Source: Verrucomicrobiota bacterium
GTDB lineage: Bacteria; Verrucomicrobiota; Verrucomicrobiia; Limisphaerales; UBA11358
Length of the DNA: 61,217 nucleotides
Direction: 5' to 3'
NCBI GenBank assembly: GCA_028872915.1
Contig: JAGWNY010000017.1
Coordinates: 1-61,217, forward strand
Within the stretch, counting starts at the first letter, position 1, and each line of letters starts with the position of its first letter. A program made the position numbers and the translations under genes. A model generated the notes under the pieces. That model did not search any database. It saw only the letters and a program-made list of their open reading frames with translations, and had not been told where the DNA came from. Positions 9,021-17,211 of this stretch are shown piece by piece.

Positions 9021-10399
9021 TTCCGGGAATGGCTGCGCTTCTTTTTTACAGCACAAACGGCCAGTCGCCGCCCGTGACCCTGCGCGAGGCCTTTCTCCAG
9101 GGACAGGCGCCCGACCGCGGACTGTACCTGCCGGAAAAATTCCCCGCGCTCACGCCCGCCGAAATCGCCGAATTTCCGGGCCTGCCGTATTCGGAACTCG
9201 CGTTTCGCGTGCTGTCAAAATTCACGGCGGACGTCGTGCCGGACGACGAACTCGCGGCCATCTGCCGCGAGGCCTATACCTTTGCCGTGCCGCTGGAAAA
9301 AGTCCATGATCGTGTTCACTTGATGCGGCTGGACCAGGGGCCGACGGCGTCGTTCAAGGATTTTGCCGCGCTGCTCATGGCGCGACTCATGGGCAGATTC
9401 ATCGGGCAGGACGGACGGCAACTGACCATCCTGACCGCCACCAGCGGAGACACCGGCGCGGCGGTGGCGCACGCCTTTCATAACGTGCCGGGCATTCGCG
9501 TGATTGTGCTTTTCCCGTTTGCGGAAGTGGCGGCCAGCCAGCGCAAATTGATGACCACATTGCGCGGCAACGTGCGCACCGTGGCCATTGACGGCAAATT
9601 CGACGATTGCCAGGCCATGGTCAAACGGGCCTTCGCCGACGACGCCCTCCGCTCAATTCCGCTTTCCTCGGCCAATTCCATCAACATCGGACGGCTGCTG
9701 CCCCAAAGCGTTTATTATTTCCATGCCGCCTCGCGCGTGGCGCAAGCCGGCGAGCCAATTGTCTTTTCGGCGCCCAGCGGAAATTTTGGCGACATGATGG
9801 GCGCCATCGTGGCCGCCCGAATGGGTTTGCCGGTGAAAAAAATCATCGCACCCGTCAACGACAATGATGCCTTTCCCCGTTTTCTTCAAACCGGCGCCTA
9901 TAAAAAAATCGTGCCCTCGCGCAATTCCCTGTCCAACGCGATGAACGTCGGCCACCCGAGCAATCTGGCCCGCCTGATGGCCCTTTACGGCGGCTGGATG
10001 GATGAAACCGGCGTGATTCATCGGATGCCCGATCTGGCGGCGTTGCGGCGCGACGTGTTTTCCAGTTCTGTTTCCGATGAGCGGACCCGGGAGACATTCA
10101 TCCGCGTCTGGAACACGCATCGTCTGCTCCTGGAACCGCACGGGGCGGTCGCGTGGCGCGGCTTTGAAGACTGGTTGGAAACGGAGACGCTCGACGGGCT
10201 GCCGGCTGTCATTCTGGAAACGGCCAATCCGGCCAAATTTCCCGAGGAAATTGAAAAGTGCTTCGGATGGTCGCCGGACGTGCCGCCGGCTATGGCCGCG
10301 ATGATTGAGCTTCCGGAAGATTATGACCGCATGAAACCGGATTATGAGGCCTTTCGCGCTTATTTGCTGGAAAATCACCGGTCAGGCCGGCGCGAGTGA
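9017..10399 (+). CDS. thrC: Threonine synthase
   Basis: PLP enzyme converting O-phosphohomoserine to threonine. The 460-residue protein has the N-terminal FYSTNGQSPPVTLREAF, the PLP lysine in GPTASFKDFAA, the phosphate-binding TATSGDTGAAVA and SAPSGNFGDMMGA, and HPSNLARL, all typical of the ThrC family with long C-terminus. GTG 9017 overlaps the stop of hom by four bases; ATG 9029 four codons later is an equally possible start. Its 3' end overlaps the convergent ispG by 18 bases, so the last six codons of both genes share DNA. Confidence 0.95.
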   Translation: MIPGMAALLFYSTNGQSPPVTLREAFLQGQAPDRGLYLPEKFPALTPAEIAEFPGLPYSELAFRVLSKFTADVVPDDELAAICREAYTFAVPLEKVHDRVHLMRLDQGPTASFKDFAALLMARLMGRFIGQDGRQLTILTATSGDTGAAVAHAFHNVPGIRVIVLFPFAEVAASQRKLMTTLRGNVRTVAIDGKFDDCQAMVKRAFADDALRSIPLSSANSINIGRLLPQSVYYFHAASRVAQAGEPIVFSAPSGNFGDMMGAIVAARMGLPVKKIIAPVNDNDAFPRFLQTGAYKKIVPSRNSLSNAMNVGHPSNLARLMALYGGWMDETGVIHRMPDLAALRRDVFSSSVSDERTRETFIRVWNTHRLLLEPHGAVAWRGFEDWLETETLDGLPAVILETANPAKFPEEIEKCFGWSPDVPPAMAAMIELPEDYDRMKPDYEAFRAYLLENHRSGRRE

Positions 10400-12187
10400 C
10401 GGCTTGTCCGCCGCCGCCGGTTCCACCCATTTGCCGTGTTCGCGGATCAAATCCACCAGGCGATCCACCGCTTCGGCTTCGGGGATGTTGAACTTGATGG
10501 GCGTCTTGCCCACGTAAAGGTTGATCTTCCCCGGCGCGCCGCCCACGTAGCCGAAGTCGGCGTCCGCCATTTCACCCGGCCCGTTTACGATGCAGCCCAT
10601 GATGGCAATTTTCACGCCCTTGAGATGTTCCGTCCGCGCCTTGATTCGCGCGGTGACGGTCTGCAAATTGAAGAGCGTCCGCCCGCAGCTTGGGCAGGCG
10701 ACATAATCGGTTTTGAAGGAGCGGCAACCGGCGGCCTGCAAAATGTTGTAAGCCAGCCGCAGACCCTGCCCCGCTCCGGGTTCGCTCCGCGCCAAAATCG
10801 CATCCCCAATGCCATCAGCCAGCAGCGAACCGATAACCACCGCCGCGCACAGCAGGGCGATTTTGGGCTCCAATGGCGTTGGGTCGAGGACAAGGCAATC
10901 CTTCAGGAGGATCGGATTGCTGCGACCGATCCGTTTCAGTTGGGCGGCCAGCAACCGAAAGGCGGCAATGGCAGGCAGAGGGACGCCATCCCTCACGGTG
11001 ACCAACTGCGTATCGCAATTGACTGAAAAATCCTCCCGCGGGTCCACTTCCGCGATATTGAGGTCTTCATAGACGGCTTCCGGCCTTACGTCGTCTCCGG
11101 GCCGGATTTTCGGGGCGACTTTGTCCCACGTCGCGCACGTCACCACGACACGAATCAATTGTTCGCCGCCGCACCGGATGTCTTCGGTCAAATGGATTTC
11201 CGGCGTTTTGCGCCGTTCAAATTCAAAGGGATCAAACGGCCATTTCGCGTCATCAAAAGCGCCATCCGTGTCTCGAACGGTGAGTGCCGGTATCTGGGCC
11301 AGCAAATCGCGGCATACCTCAATCTCCCGCGGCGAGTCCTCGGTCAGGGAAACGCGGATGGTGTCGCCCAGGCCGTCGCACAGAAGGGACCCAATGCCAA
11401 TGGCGCTTTTGATGCGGCCATCCTCGCCTTCGCCCGCCTCGGTCACGCCCAGGTGAATGGGATAATTCCAATCCGGCCCTTCCTGTTCCAGGCGGGCCAC
11501 CAGGAGGCGATAACATTCGATCATCACCTTCGGGTTGGATGATTTCATCGAAAATTTGAAGTTGTGGAAATTGTGCTTGCGACAGATGCGCGCAAATTCC
11601 AGGGCGCTTTCCACCATGCCCAGCGGCGTGTCCCCGTAGCGGTTCATGATGCGGTCGCTCAAGGAGCCGTGATTGGTGCCGATGCGCAGGGCGCGCTTCA
11701 AGGCCGCCGCCTCCAAAACGAGCGGCGTAAAGGCCGCCTCAATTCGGCCCAATTCCGCGGCGTATTCGGCGTCCGTGTACTCCTTTACCGCAAACTTCTT
11801 CTTGTCAGCATAATTGCCTGGATTCACGCGCACCACTTCCACCCATTTGACGGCTTCCATGGCCGCCTCCGGTTTGAAGTGAATGTCGGCCACGATGGGG
11901 ACGTGGCAGCCGCGGCGATGCAATTCGGCGACGATATTTTTCAGGTTTGCGGCGTCCTTTACAGTGGGGGCCGTGATGCGGACAATCTGGCAGCCTGCGG
12001 CAACCAGTTCGAGCGTTTGCCGCACGCATTCGGCGGTGTCCATGGTGTCACACGTCAGCATGGACTGCAAAACCACGGGATGATCGCCCCCAATCACCAC
12101 GCCGCCGTTGCCGGGGTCGCCGATTACAATTTCACGCGATTTCCGGCGCTGATAAAAAAACGGAGATTCGCAATAGCGCACCCTCAC
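10382..12187 (-). CDS. ispG: 4-hydroxy-3-methylbut-2-enyl diphosphate synthase (long form)
   Basis: Penultimate enzyme of the MEP isoprenoid pathway, a 4Fe-4S reductase. At 601 residues it is the long, three-domain form known from Chlamydia, Bacteroidetes and plants: N-terminal TIM barrel (GGDHPVVLQSML... NPGNYADKKKF ... GTNHGSLSDR), a central inserted domain (about 290-440) and the iron-sulfur domain with CPSCGRTLF and GCIVNGPGE carrying the cluster cysteines. The start codon is GTG. It is last in a minus-strand series cdsA-dxr-rseP-ispG, a neighbourhood conserved in many bacteria. Confidence 0.95.
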   Translation of the reverse strand: MRVRYCESPFFYQRRKSREIVIGDPGNGGVVIGGDHPVVLQSMLTCDTMDTAECVRQTLELVAAGCQIVRITAPTVKDAANLKNIVAELHRRGCHVPIVADIHFKPEAAMEAVKWVEVVRVNPGNYADKKKFAVKEYTDAEYAAELGRIEAAFTPLVLEAAALKRALRIGTNHGSLSDRIMNRYGDTPLGMVESALEFARICRKHNFHNFKFSMKSSNPKVMIECYRLLVARLEQEGPDWNYPIHLGVTEAGEGEDGRIKSAIGIGSLLCDGLGDTIRVSLTEDSPREIEVCRDLLAQIPALTVRDTDGAFDDAKWPFDPFEFERRKTPEIHLTEDIRCGGEQLIRVVVTCATWDKVAPKIRPGDDVRPEAVYEDLNIAEVDPREDFSVNCDTQLVTVRDGVPLPAIAAFRLLAAQLKRIGRSNPILLKDCLVLDPTPLEPKIALLCAAVVIGSLLADGIGDAILARSEPGAGQGLRLAYNILQAAGCRSFKTDYVACPSCGRTLFNLQTVTARIKARTEHLKGVKIAIMGCIVNGPGEMADADFGYVGGAPGKINLYVGKTPIKFNIPEAEAVDRLVDLIREHGKWVEPAAADKPSLAPA

Positions 12188-12230
12188 AGTTTCCAGCGTT
12201 AAGTTGAAAGTTTCAAGCTTGATTTGGCGG

Positions 12231-13658
12231 TCAGCTTCGCGGCGGGGCGAAAACCAGGGGCTGTTCGCGATTGGCGCTGGCGCTCCGCAGCCAGTCGCCA
12301 GTGTCGAAGAAGGCGATGTAGAGCATGAAACCGATGATCAGCATGGCAAAGCCGGTTTGGATCGTGTTAAGGAGCTTTGCGCTCATGGGCCGGCGGCGGA
12401 CGGCCTCAATGAGCGACAACAGGATATGACCGCCATCGAGCACCGGCAGGGGAAGCATGTTGATCAAGGCCAGGTTGACGTTCAGCACGACACTGAACCA
12501 AAGCACCTGGCGCCAGGCATAATCGCTTTGGAGCAAATAATAATACACACGGGCGATCATGACCGCGCCTCCAAGCTGCTGAACGCCGATGTCGCTTTTG
12601 GGGGCGGTAATCGCCCGCAGGGTTGCCGTAATTTGATGGAGGCTGGTCCAGATTTGTTCCTGCGGCGTGGGATGCGAAAGGAGCATGTTCGTGTCACCCA
12701 TCCAGTCCCGGATGCCCATGGAAGGAGGGTTGCCCGCCGGTTCAACCGGTCTTTCCGGTGTGATGGAGCGCACGAATTCCCTGTGGTCGCGGACCACGGT
12801 CAGCGCAATGGGCCGGACGGGGCCGTTGCTCATGGATTCCTCCGCCGCGCCGACGGCGAGCGGACTGTAAATTTTTTCTCCGTCCAGCGCGATGATCCGG
12901 TCGCCGTTGGTCAATCCGGCCAGCGCGGCCGGGCTGTTGCTGGCGACGTCGCCAACAATGGCCTTGGCGGCGGGGGCCACCAGGATTTGGCGCAGCGCTT
13001 TGCGTTCCCACGGTTTGGTCGGAGCATGATAGGCAATCGGGTAGGCCGTATGGAGCCGTCCATCGCGCACACTGGTGTATTGGATGGGAATGTTCGTTCC
13101 TTCACTGGTAATGATGCGCCATTTGACGCTGTCCAGCGGCGGCGGTTCGAAATAGCTCACCGGATGGCCGTTGACTTTCCGGATCACGTCGCCGGGCCGC
13201 AAGCCGGCCTTCCACGCCGGCCCGCCGGGAAACACCCAACCGATTTCAGTGGAACGGTTTGAGGCGTCGCCCGGTTTGCCAACGCCCCAGACAATAAAGG
13301 CGAAGCAAACCGCCAGCCCGAAGCTGAACAACGGTCCTGCGAAGGCAACGATGATTTTATCCAGGGCGGAAACCGGTGGAAGCGCTTCGGCCTTCGCCCC
13401 GCTTTTGCCTTCGATGGCTTCCATCGAGGCCATTTGCGGGAGGGCCACGTAGCCGCCGGCAGGTATCCAGCCCAAGGCGTATTCGATGCCGCCGATTCGG
13501 GCTTTCCAGACAGGTTTGCCGAACCAGATCGCGAACCGGTCAATTTTGAGGCCGCGCCATTTCGCAGCCAGAAAATGGCCCAATTCATGCACCCCAATCA
13601 GCAGGTTGAACACCAGCACAACTTCGAGCGCAACCAAAAAATAATGAAAAGCAGTCAT
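12231..13658 (-). CDS. rseP: Site-2 intramembrane metalloprotease
   Basis: Zinc protease of the RseP/M50 family that cleaves membrane-embedded anti-sigma factors and remnant signal peptides. The 475-residue protein has HELGH at 24-28 within the first membrane helix, a GGYV element (IPAGGYVALP), PDZ-like domains in the periplasmic part (GGPAWKAGLRPGDVI and NSPAALAGLTNGDRI, so two), and the second zinc-site LDGG motif near residue 407. Between dxr and ispG as in many genomes. A good promoter lies just upstream (13687-13714), so it can be transcribed separately from dxr. Confidence 0.93.
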   Translation of the reverse strand: MTAFHYFLVALEVVLVFNLLIGVHELGHFLAAKWRGLKIDRFAIWFGKPVWKARIGGIEYALGWIPAGGYVALPQMASMEAIEGKSGAKAEALPPVSALDKIIVAFAGPLFSFGLAVCFAFIVWGVGKPGDASNRSTEIGWVFPGGPAWKAGLRPGDVIRKVNGHPVSYFEPPPLDSVKWRIITSEGTNIPIQYTSVRDGRLHTAYPIAYHAPTKPWERKALRQILVAPAAKAIVGDVASNSPAALAGLTNGDRIIALDGEKIYSPLAVGAAEESMSNGPVRPIALTVVRDHREFVRSITPERPVEPAGNPPSMGIRDWMGDTNMLLSHPTPQEQIWTSLHQITATLRAITAPKSDIGVQQLGGAVMIARVYYYLLQSDYAWRQVLWFSVVLNVNLALINMLPLPVLDGGHILLSLIEAVRRRPMSAKLLNTIQTGFAMLIIGFMLYIAFFDTGDWLRSASANREQPLVFAPPRS

Positions 13659-13686
13659 CGCAATGCGTCCGGCAAAGGAACGAAAG

Positions 13687-13714
13687 ATTATATCAGAACA
13701 TCCTTATTTCACAA
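13687..13714 (-). promoter_or_regulatory. Sigma-70-type promoter of rseP
   Basis: On the minus strand TTGTGA (13714-13709) and a perfect TATAAT (13692-13687) are 16 bases apart, about 29 bases before the rseP ATG. This gives rseP-ispG their own start inside the cdsA-dxr-rseP-ispG series. Confidence 0.6.
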
Positions 13715-13762
13715 TTTTTGAAAATGCCGGCGTATGGGACAGGATGCCGGTCTTTCGAATAT

Positions 13763-14911
13763 TCAACATTTTGCAGCTTCGCGTCGCGCCCATGCGTCGG
13801 CCTTCAAAATCTGTTCCAGCCCTGGCCGCTGGATGACGGCGTGGGCATCCATGGTGCGGCGAACCGTTTCGGTAATTTGCGGAAACGTAATCCTTCTGTT
13901 CACGAACCGTTCGACCGCAATTTCGTTTGCCGCGTTCAAGACTGCCGGAAGGGTGCCGCCGATTTGGCCCGCGCGGCGGGCAAGGTCAATGGCCGGAAAA
14001 CGTTCCGCGTCCGGCTCCTCAAAGGTCAGTTGGCCTAATTTCGCAAAATCCGTGCGCACACGATCATTGGCCGCCCGATCCGGGCACGTCAGGGCGTACT
14101 GAATGGGCAGGCACATATCGGGCGCGGACAATTGCGCCAGGATCGAGCCATCCACAAATTCAACCATGGAATGGACCACACTTTGGGGATGAACCAGCAC
14201 GCCCACCCGGGCGATTTCAATATCAAACAACCAGCGTGCTTCGATCATTTCCAATCCCTTGTTGAATAAAGTGGCTGAATCAATCGTGATTTTTCGTCCC
14301 ATGACCCACGACGGATGTCTGAGAGCATGCTCAAGCGTAATTTCCGAAAATCGTTCCCGAGGCCAGACCGTCTTGTCACGAAACGGGCCGCCGCTGGCCG
14401 TGAGCCAGAGTTTGCGGACGGCCGAAGACGGTTTGCCATCCAGGCATTGAAAAATGGCCGAATGTTCGCTGTCCACTGCCAGCACGCGCACGCCGTATTT
14501 GCGGGCCTCGGCCATGACAATTTCACCGGCCATCACGAGAATTTCCTTGGAAGCGATCGCGATATCCTTGCCGGCCCGAATGGCCGCCAAGGCGGGTTTC
14601 AAGCCGGCCGTGCCGACGATGGCGATCAACACAATGTCGGCGCCGGGCAACGTTGCCAGTTCGATCAGGCCTTCCTCACCCGAAAGGACACGAATGGAAC
14701 CGCCCAACGTTTTTCGCAGTTCCGCGGCCTTTTCCCGGTCGGAGACCGATACGGCCGACGGCTGATGCCGGCGCGCCTGCTCCAGCAGCAGTTCACAATT
14801 ATTGCCGGCCCCCAGGGCGAGTAAACGAACGCGATCGGGCAGATCTTCCGCCACTTTCACCGTGCTGGCGCCGATGGAACCGGTGCTGCCTAAAAGAACG
14901 ACGTTTTTCAT
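13763..14911 (-). CDS. dxr: 1-deoxy-D-xylulose 5-phosphate reductoisomerase
   Basis: NADPH-dependent second step of the MEP pathway, making 2-C-methyl-D-erythritol 4-phosphate. The 382-residue protein shows LGSTGSIG (7-14), ASKEILVMAGE with the metal/NADPH region, DSEHSAIFQC, the SGGPFRD loop and the GRKITIDSATLFNKGLE signature. Normal length. It lies 19 bases after cdsA in the same direction and shares a pathway with ispG two genes on. Confidence 0.96.
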   Translation of the reverse strand: MKNVVLLGSTGSIGASTVKVAEDLPDRVRLLALGAGNNCELLLEQARRHQPSAVSVSDREKAAELRKTLGGSIRVLSGEEGLIELATLPGADIVLIAIVGTAGLKPALAAIRAGKDIAIASKEILVMAGEIVMAEARKYGVRVLAVDSEHSAIFQCLDGKPSSAVRKLWLTASGGPFRDKTVWPRERFSEITLEHALRHPSWVMGRKITIDSATLFNKGLEMIEARWLFDIEIARVGVLVHPQSVVHSMVEFVDGSILAQLSAPDMCLPIQYALTCPDRAANDRVRTDFAKLGQLTFEEPDAERFPAIDLARRAGQIGGTLPAVLNAANEIAVERFVNRRITFPQITETVRRTMDAHAVIQRPGLEQILKADAWARREAAKC

Positions 14912-14930
14912 GGGCGATTCCGGTCGGGGA

Positions 14931-15839
14931 TCAATCGGTCAGGACGTGGCGCAAATAGAGATACATGATGGGAGCATTAAACAACAAGCTGTCCAGCAAG
15001 TCGAGAATGCCCCCGATGCCCGGGAACAACCCGCCCGAATCCTTGGCGCCGGCCTCGCGTTTGAACAGCGACTCCACCAAGTCTCCCACCACGGCGGTTC
15101 CTCCCAACACAACCCCCAGAATGACTGCGTGAAAGGCATTCATGCCATCCATATGGGCGCCGAAGAGTCGGACGAACGCAAGGCTCGCGCCCGTTGCCAC
15201 GAGAATGGAACCGGCGAATCCTTCCCACGTCTTGTGCGGACTGATGCGCGGAACCATCTTGTGCCGGCCAATGACCGAGCCGATGGCGTAGGCGCCCATG
15301 TCGCTGAATTTGGTTAGAAGGACGAAATAAAGGAGGAAATATTTCCCGTCCACGCGCGGAAAAAAATAGATTTTCTGAAAAAAATTCAGGAGCCACGGCA
15401 CGTACATGAGGCCGAAGAGAGTGATGGCAATGGCGCTCATGCGATGATTGCTTTTGGAAACGAACATGCGCACGCACAGCCCCAGGACAAAGAGGATGAT
15501 GAAACCCGTTTCGAAATCATTCACACGGGCGGGGGAATCGGAAAGCCCAAGCCGCCCGGTCAAATTCAGGTAGGTGCCCACGGTCAGCAAAACGGCGCCC
15601 AAAAGGCCGCTCCATTTGAAACAAGCCAGCCCGCGCATTTCGGCCAGCTCATAAAATTCGATGAGGCCGGCGAGGGCGAGAAAGAGGATAAGGAAGATGA
15701 ACGCGCCGCGCGAAACGGTCGGGTTCTCAAAAAACAGGACCCCGATCACGACCGTCCAGAGGACCAGTGAGGTGGTGACGCGGCGGAAAAAGGCAGTGGC
15801 CTTCGAGGACGAAGGCTGCGCATCGCTGGCGTCGGGCAT
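14931..15839 (-). CDS. cdsA: Phosphatidate cytidylyltransferase
   Basis: Makes CDP-diacylglycerol from phosphatidic acid and CTP in the inner membrane. The 302-residue protein has about eight membrane segments and the CTP_transf_1 signature near its C-terminus: KFSDMGAYAIGSVIGRHK, ISPHKTWEGFAGS and GDLVESLFKREAGAKDSG. ATG 15839 gives a short polar leader before the first membrane segment; the frame is open 19 codons further without family similarity. The usual partner uppS is absent upstream; instead, a DUF190 gene lies 144 bases away. Confidence 0.93.
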   Translation of the reverse strand: MPDASDAQPSSSKATAFFRRVTTSLVLWTVVIGVLFFENPTVSRGAFIFLILFLALAGLIEFYELAEMRGLACFKWSGLLGAVLLTVGTYLNLTGRLGLSDSPARVNDFETGFIILFVLGLCVRMFVSKSNHRMSAIAITLFGLMYVPWLLNFFQKIYFFPRVDGKYFLLYFVLLTKFSDMGAYAIGSVIGRHKMVPRISPHKTWEGFAGSILVATGASLAFVRLFGAHMDGMNAFHAVILGVVLGGTAVVGDLVESLFKREAGAKDSGGLFPGIGGILDLLDSLLFNAPIMYLYLRHVLTD

Positions 15840-15982
15840 GGCGCGCGAAAGTATCAGGCAAACCGCCCGATTTCCAATGGAAAGTTCGCCGCCCATTTCG
15901 GGCGGCTATCCGGAAATCGAGGTTCCAAAAAATGAGTTCCGAATCCGAAAACAAAAAATGATTGGCCGACCAGCCCTTGAGC

Positions 15983-16354
15983 CTATTCAACCGCGGGCGG
16001 TTGCGCGACAGCGGCGTTTTCCTGATTCGAGCGGTAATCAATGACGCGGACTTTTTCCAGCGTCGCCAAACCGCCCTTCATCATTTCATCCAGCTCGGGC
16101 AGAAAGGCGCTGATTTTTTCCTCCGTGTCCACAATTTCGATCACCAAAGGCAGGTCAAACGACAGCCGGAGAATTTTTGACGTGTGCATCAGGCTCGATT
16201 TGCCGAAACCCATTGGTCCGCGCAACACCGTGGCGCCGGCCAGATGCATTTCGCGCGCTTTAAGCACAATCGCTTCGTAAAGCGGCTTATGGCGCCAGCG
16301 ATCTTTCTCGCCAACGAAAATTCGCAATAACGTCGCGTCATGAGGCGGCTGCAT
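15983..16354 (-). CDS. DUF190-family protein
   Basis: Small cytosolic protein (123 residues) of the DUF190 family: LLRIFVGEKDRW at the start, ATVLRGPMGFGKSS in the middle and DLPLVIEIVDTEEKI with FLPELDEMM later. The fold is ferredoxin-like and related to PII signalling proteins according to family knowledge. DUF190 genes commonly accompany crcB, and here the gene starts three bases after the crcB stop, under the same fluoride riboswitch. A role in fluoride resistance is therefore inferred; its biochemical activity is not established. Confidence 0.85.
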   Translation of the reverse strand: MQPPHDATLLRIFVGEKDRWRHKPLYEAIVLKAREMHLAGATVLRGPMGFGKSSLMHTSKILRLSFDLPLVIEIVDTEEKISAFLPELDEMMKGGLATLEKVRVIDYRSNQENAAVAQPPAVE

Positions 16355-16357
16355 GAT

Positions 16358-16756
16358 TTAGATTCCTTTCATCGGTTTGAGGATTTCAGCCAGGACGTGT
16401 CCCAGCCAGACGGCCATCAGACACAACACCACGTTCAAAACCGCGTTGCCGCCCGCCTGGAGCCATTCATCATCCTGCGCCAGATTCAATGTTTGCAGGC
16501 TAAGCGAGGAAAACGTCGTGTAGCCGCCGCAAAAACCGCTCATAAAAAAATTTCGTCCAGCCGGGCCAACCAGCCACCGGCCGTCGGGCGCCGTCATGGT
16601 CGCAAAGAACCCGATAATGAAGGAACCCGTGACGTTGACAAACAACGTGCCAAATGGAAATGAATGGCCGAAACGGTTGGCAACCAGGCCGGACGCCCAA
16701 TAGCGCGAGATTCCGCCCATGGCGCTGCCCAGCCCGACAAGTATGTAATTGAGCAT
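16358..16756 (-). CDS. crcB: Fluoride channel CrcB (Fluc)
   Basis: Dual-topology inner-membrane fluoride exporter, 132 residues with four membrane helices. It contains GGISRYWASG, GTLFVNVTGSFIIGF (the conserved Asn of the pore) and GFCGGYTTFSSLS with the TTFSS motif and the central sodium-site region. ATG 16756 follows directly on the T-tract of the riboswitch terminator; the 3' terminator arm supplies a TAGG seven bases upstream as possible ribosome site. An upstream in-frame ATG at 16774 lies inside the terminator hairpin and is unlikely. Confidence 0.95.
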   Translation of the reverse strand: MLNYILVGLGSAMGGISRYWASGLVANRFGHSFPFGTLFVNVTGSFIIGFFATMTAPDGRWLVGPAGRNFFMSGFCGGYTTFSSLSLQTLNLAQDDEWLQAGGNAVLNVVLCLMAVWLGHVLAEILKPMKGI

Positions 16757-16790
16757 AAAAAAACCTACCAACAATTTTTATCTTGGTAGG
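16757..16790 (-). terminator. Intrinsic terminator of the fluoride riboswitch
   Basis: On the minus strand CCTACCAA (16790-16783) pairs perfectly with TTGGTAGG (16771-16764) across an 11-base loop and is followed by seven T (16763-16757). The 5' arm overlaps the last bases of the fluoride aptamer (CUCCUAC), so ligand binding and terminator formation exclude each other. The T-tract abuts the crcB ATG. Confidence 0.88.
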
Positions 16791-16851
16791 AGTCATTAGC
16801 CCGGAAATTGTCGGGCAGTTTTCCCTTTCGGGATGGGCAAACCCCATTGCC
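16786..16851 (-). promoter_or_regulatory. Fluoride riboswitch (crcB motif)
   Basis: Minus-strand RNA begins GGCAAUGGGGUUUGCC, contains AAACUGCCC, and ends GGGCUAAUGACUCCUAC, matching the crcB-motif consensus (GGnGAUGG... AAACUGCC ... GGGCUGAUGgCuCCUAC) nearly base for base. P1 (GGC/GCC), the GGGC/GCCC helix and the distal pseudoknot element are all present. A hairpin UCCCGAAAGGGA is inserted between. It precedes crcB and DUF190 and is predicted to switch transcription on with fluoride. Confidence 0.92.
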
Positions 16852-16856
16852 ATTTC

Positions 16857-17211
16857 CTTTTTACCATATCGTGAGCATTGGCGCAAGTCTGATGCCAGGT
16901 TGCTTTCAAAGCGCGCCACGGTGTTCAAAACATGGTCAAGCTTCTTGCCCACGTCTTCCGCAAGGAATCGCAATGCAAAATAACCGACCGGCCGCAATAG
17001 CCGGGTTCTTTCGCTGTGTCCTTTGGCTTCCGTGGCAATTTTTTTGCTAATTCCCGTTTAATCCGGGCTTCAATGAATCAGAGCTGATTGGCGTCCGGCG
17101 AGCCATTGGCGGGCTGCTGTTGAAAAGCCCATGTCATAAAGATTTCTAAACCATTATATCAATAAAAATCGTCTTGCTTTTATGGGCCGCTTGTGAAAAA
17201 TTTCACGAACT
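16857..17211. other. Intergenic region between crcB leader and aminotransferase
   Basis: No convincing gene. A minus-strand frame runs through here and across the riboswitch, so it is not believed. The crcB promoter must lie near 16860-16890; a weak pair TTGCGC and TAAAAA (17-base spacer) is the best seen. The right end has the dyad described at 17193-17206. Confidence 0.5.
17193..17206. promoter_or_regulatory. Inverted repeat just before the aminotransferase start
   Basis: GTGAAA-AA-TTTCAC forms a dyad ending five bases before the ATG at 17212. It could be an operator or occlude the ribosome site; no Shine-Dalgarno is otherwise visible. Confidence 0.3.

Noticed and set aside
16500-16997. 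Minus-strand open frame of 165 codons upstream of and into crcB
   Set aside because: It runs through the fluoride riboswitch and terminator and overlaps crcB in another frame; no family resemblance.
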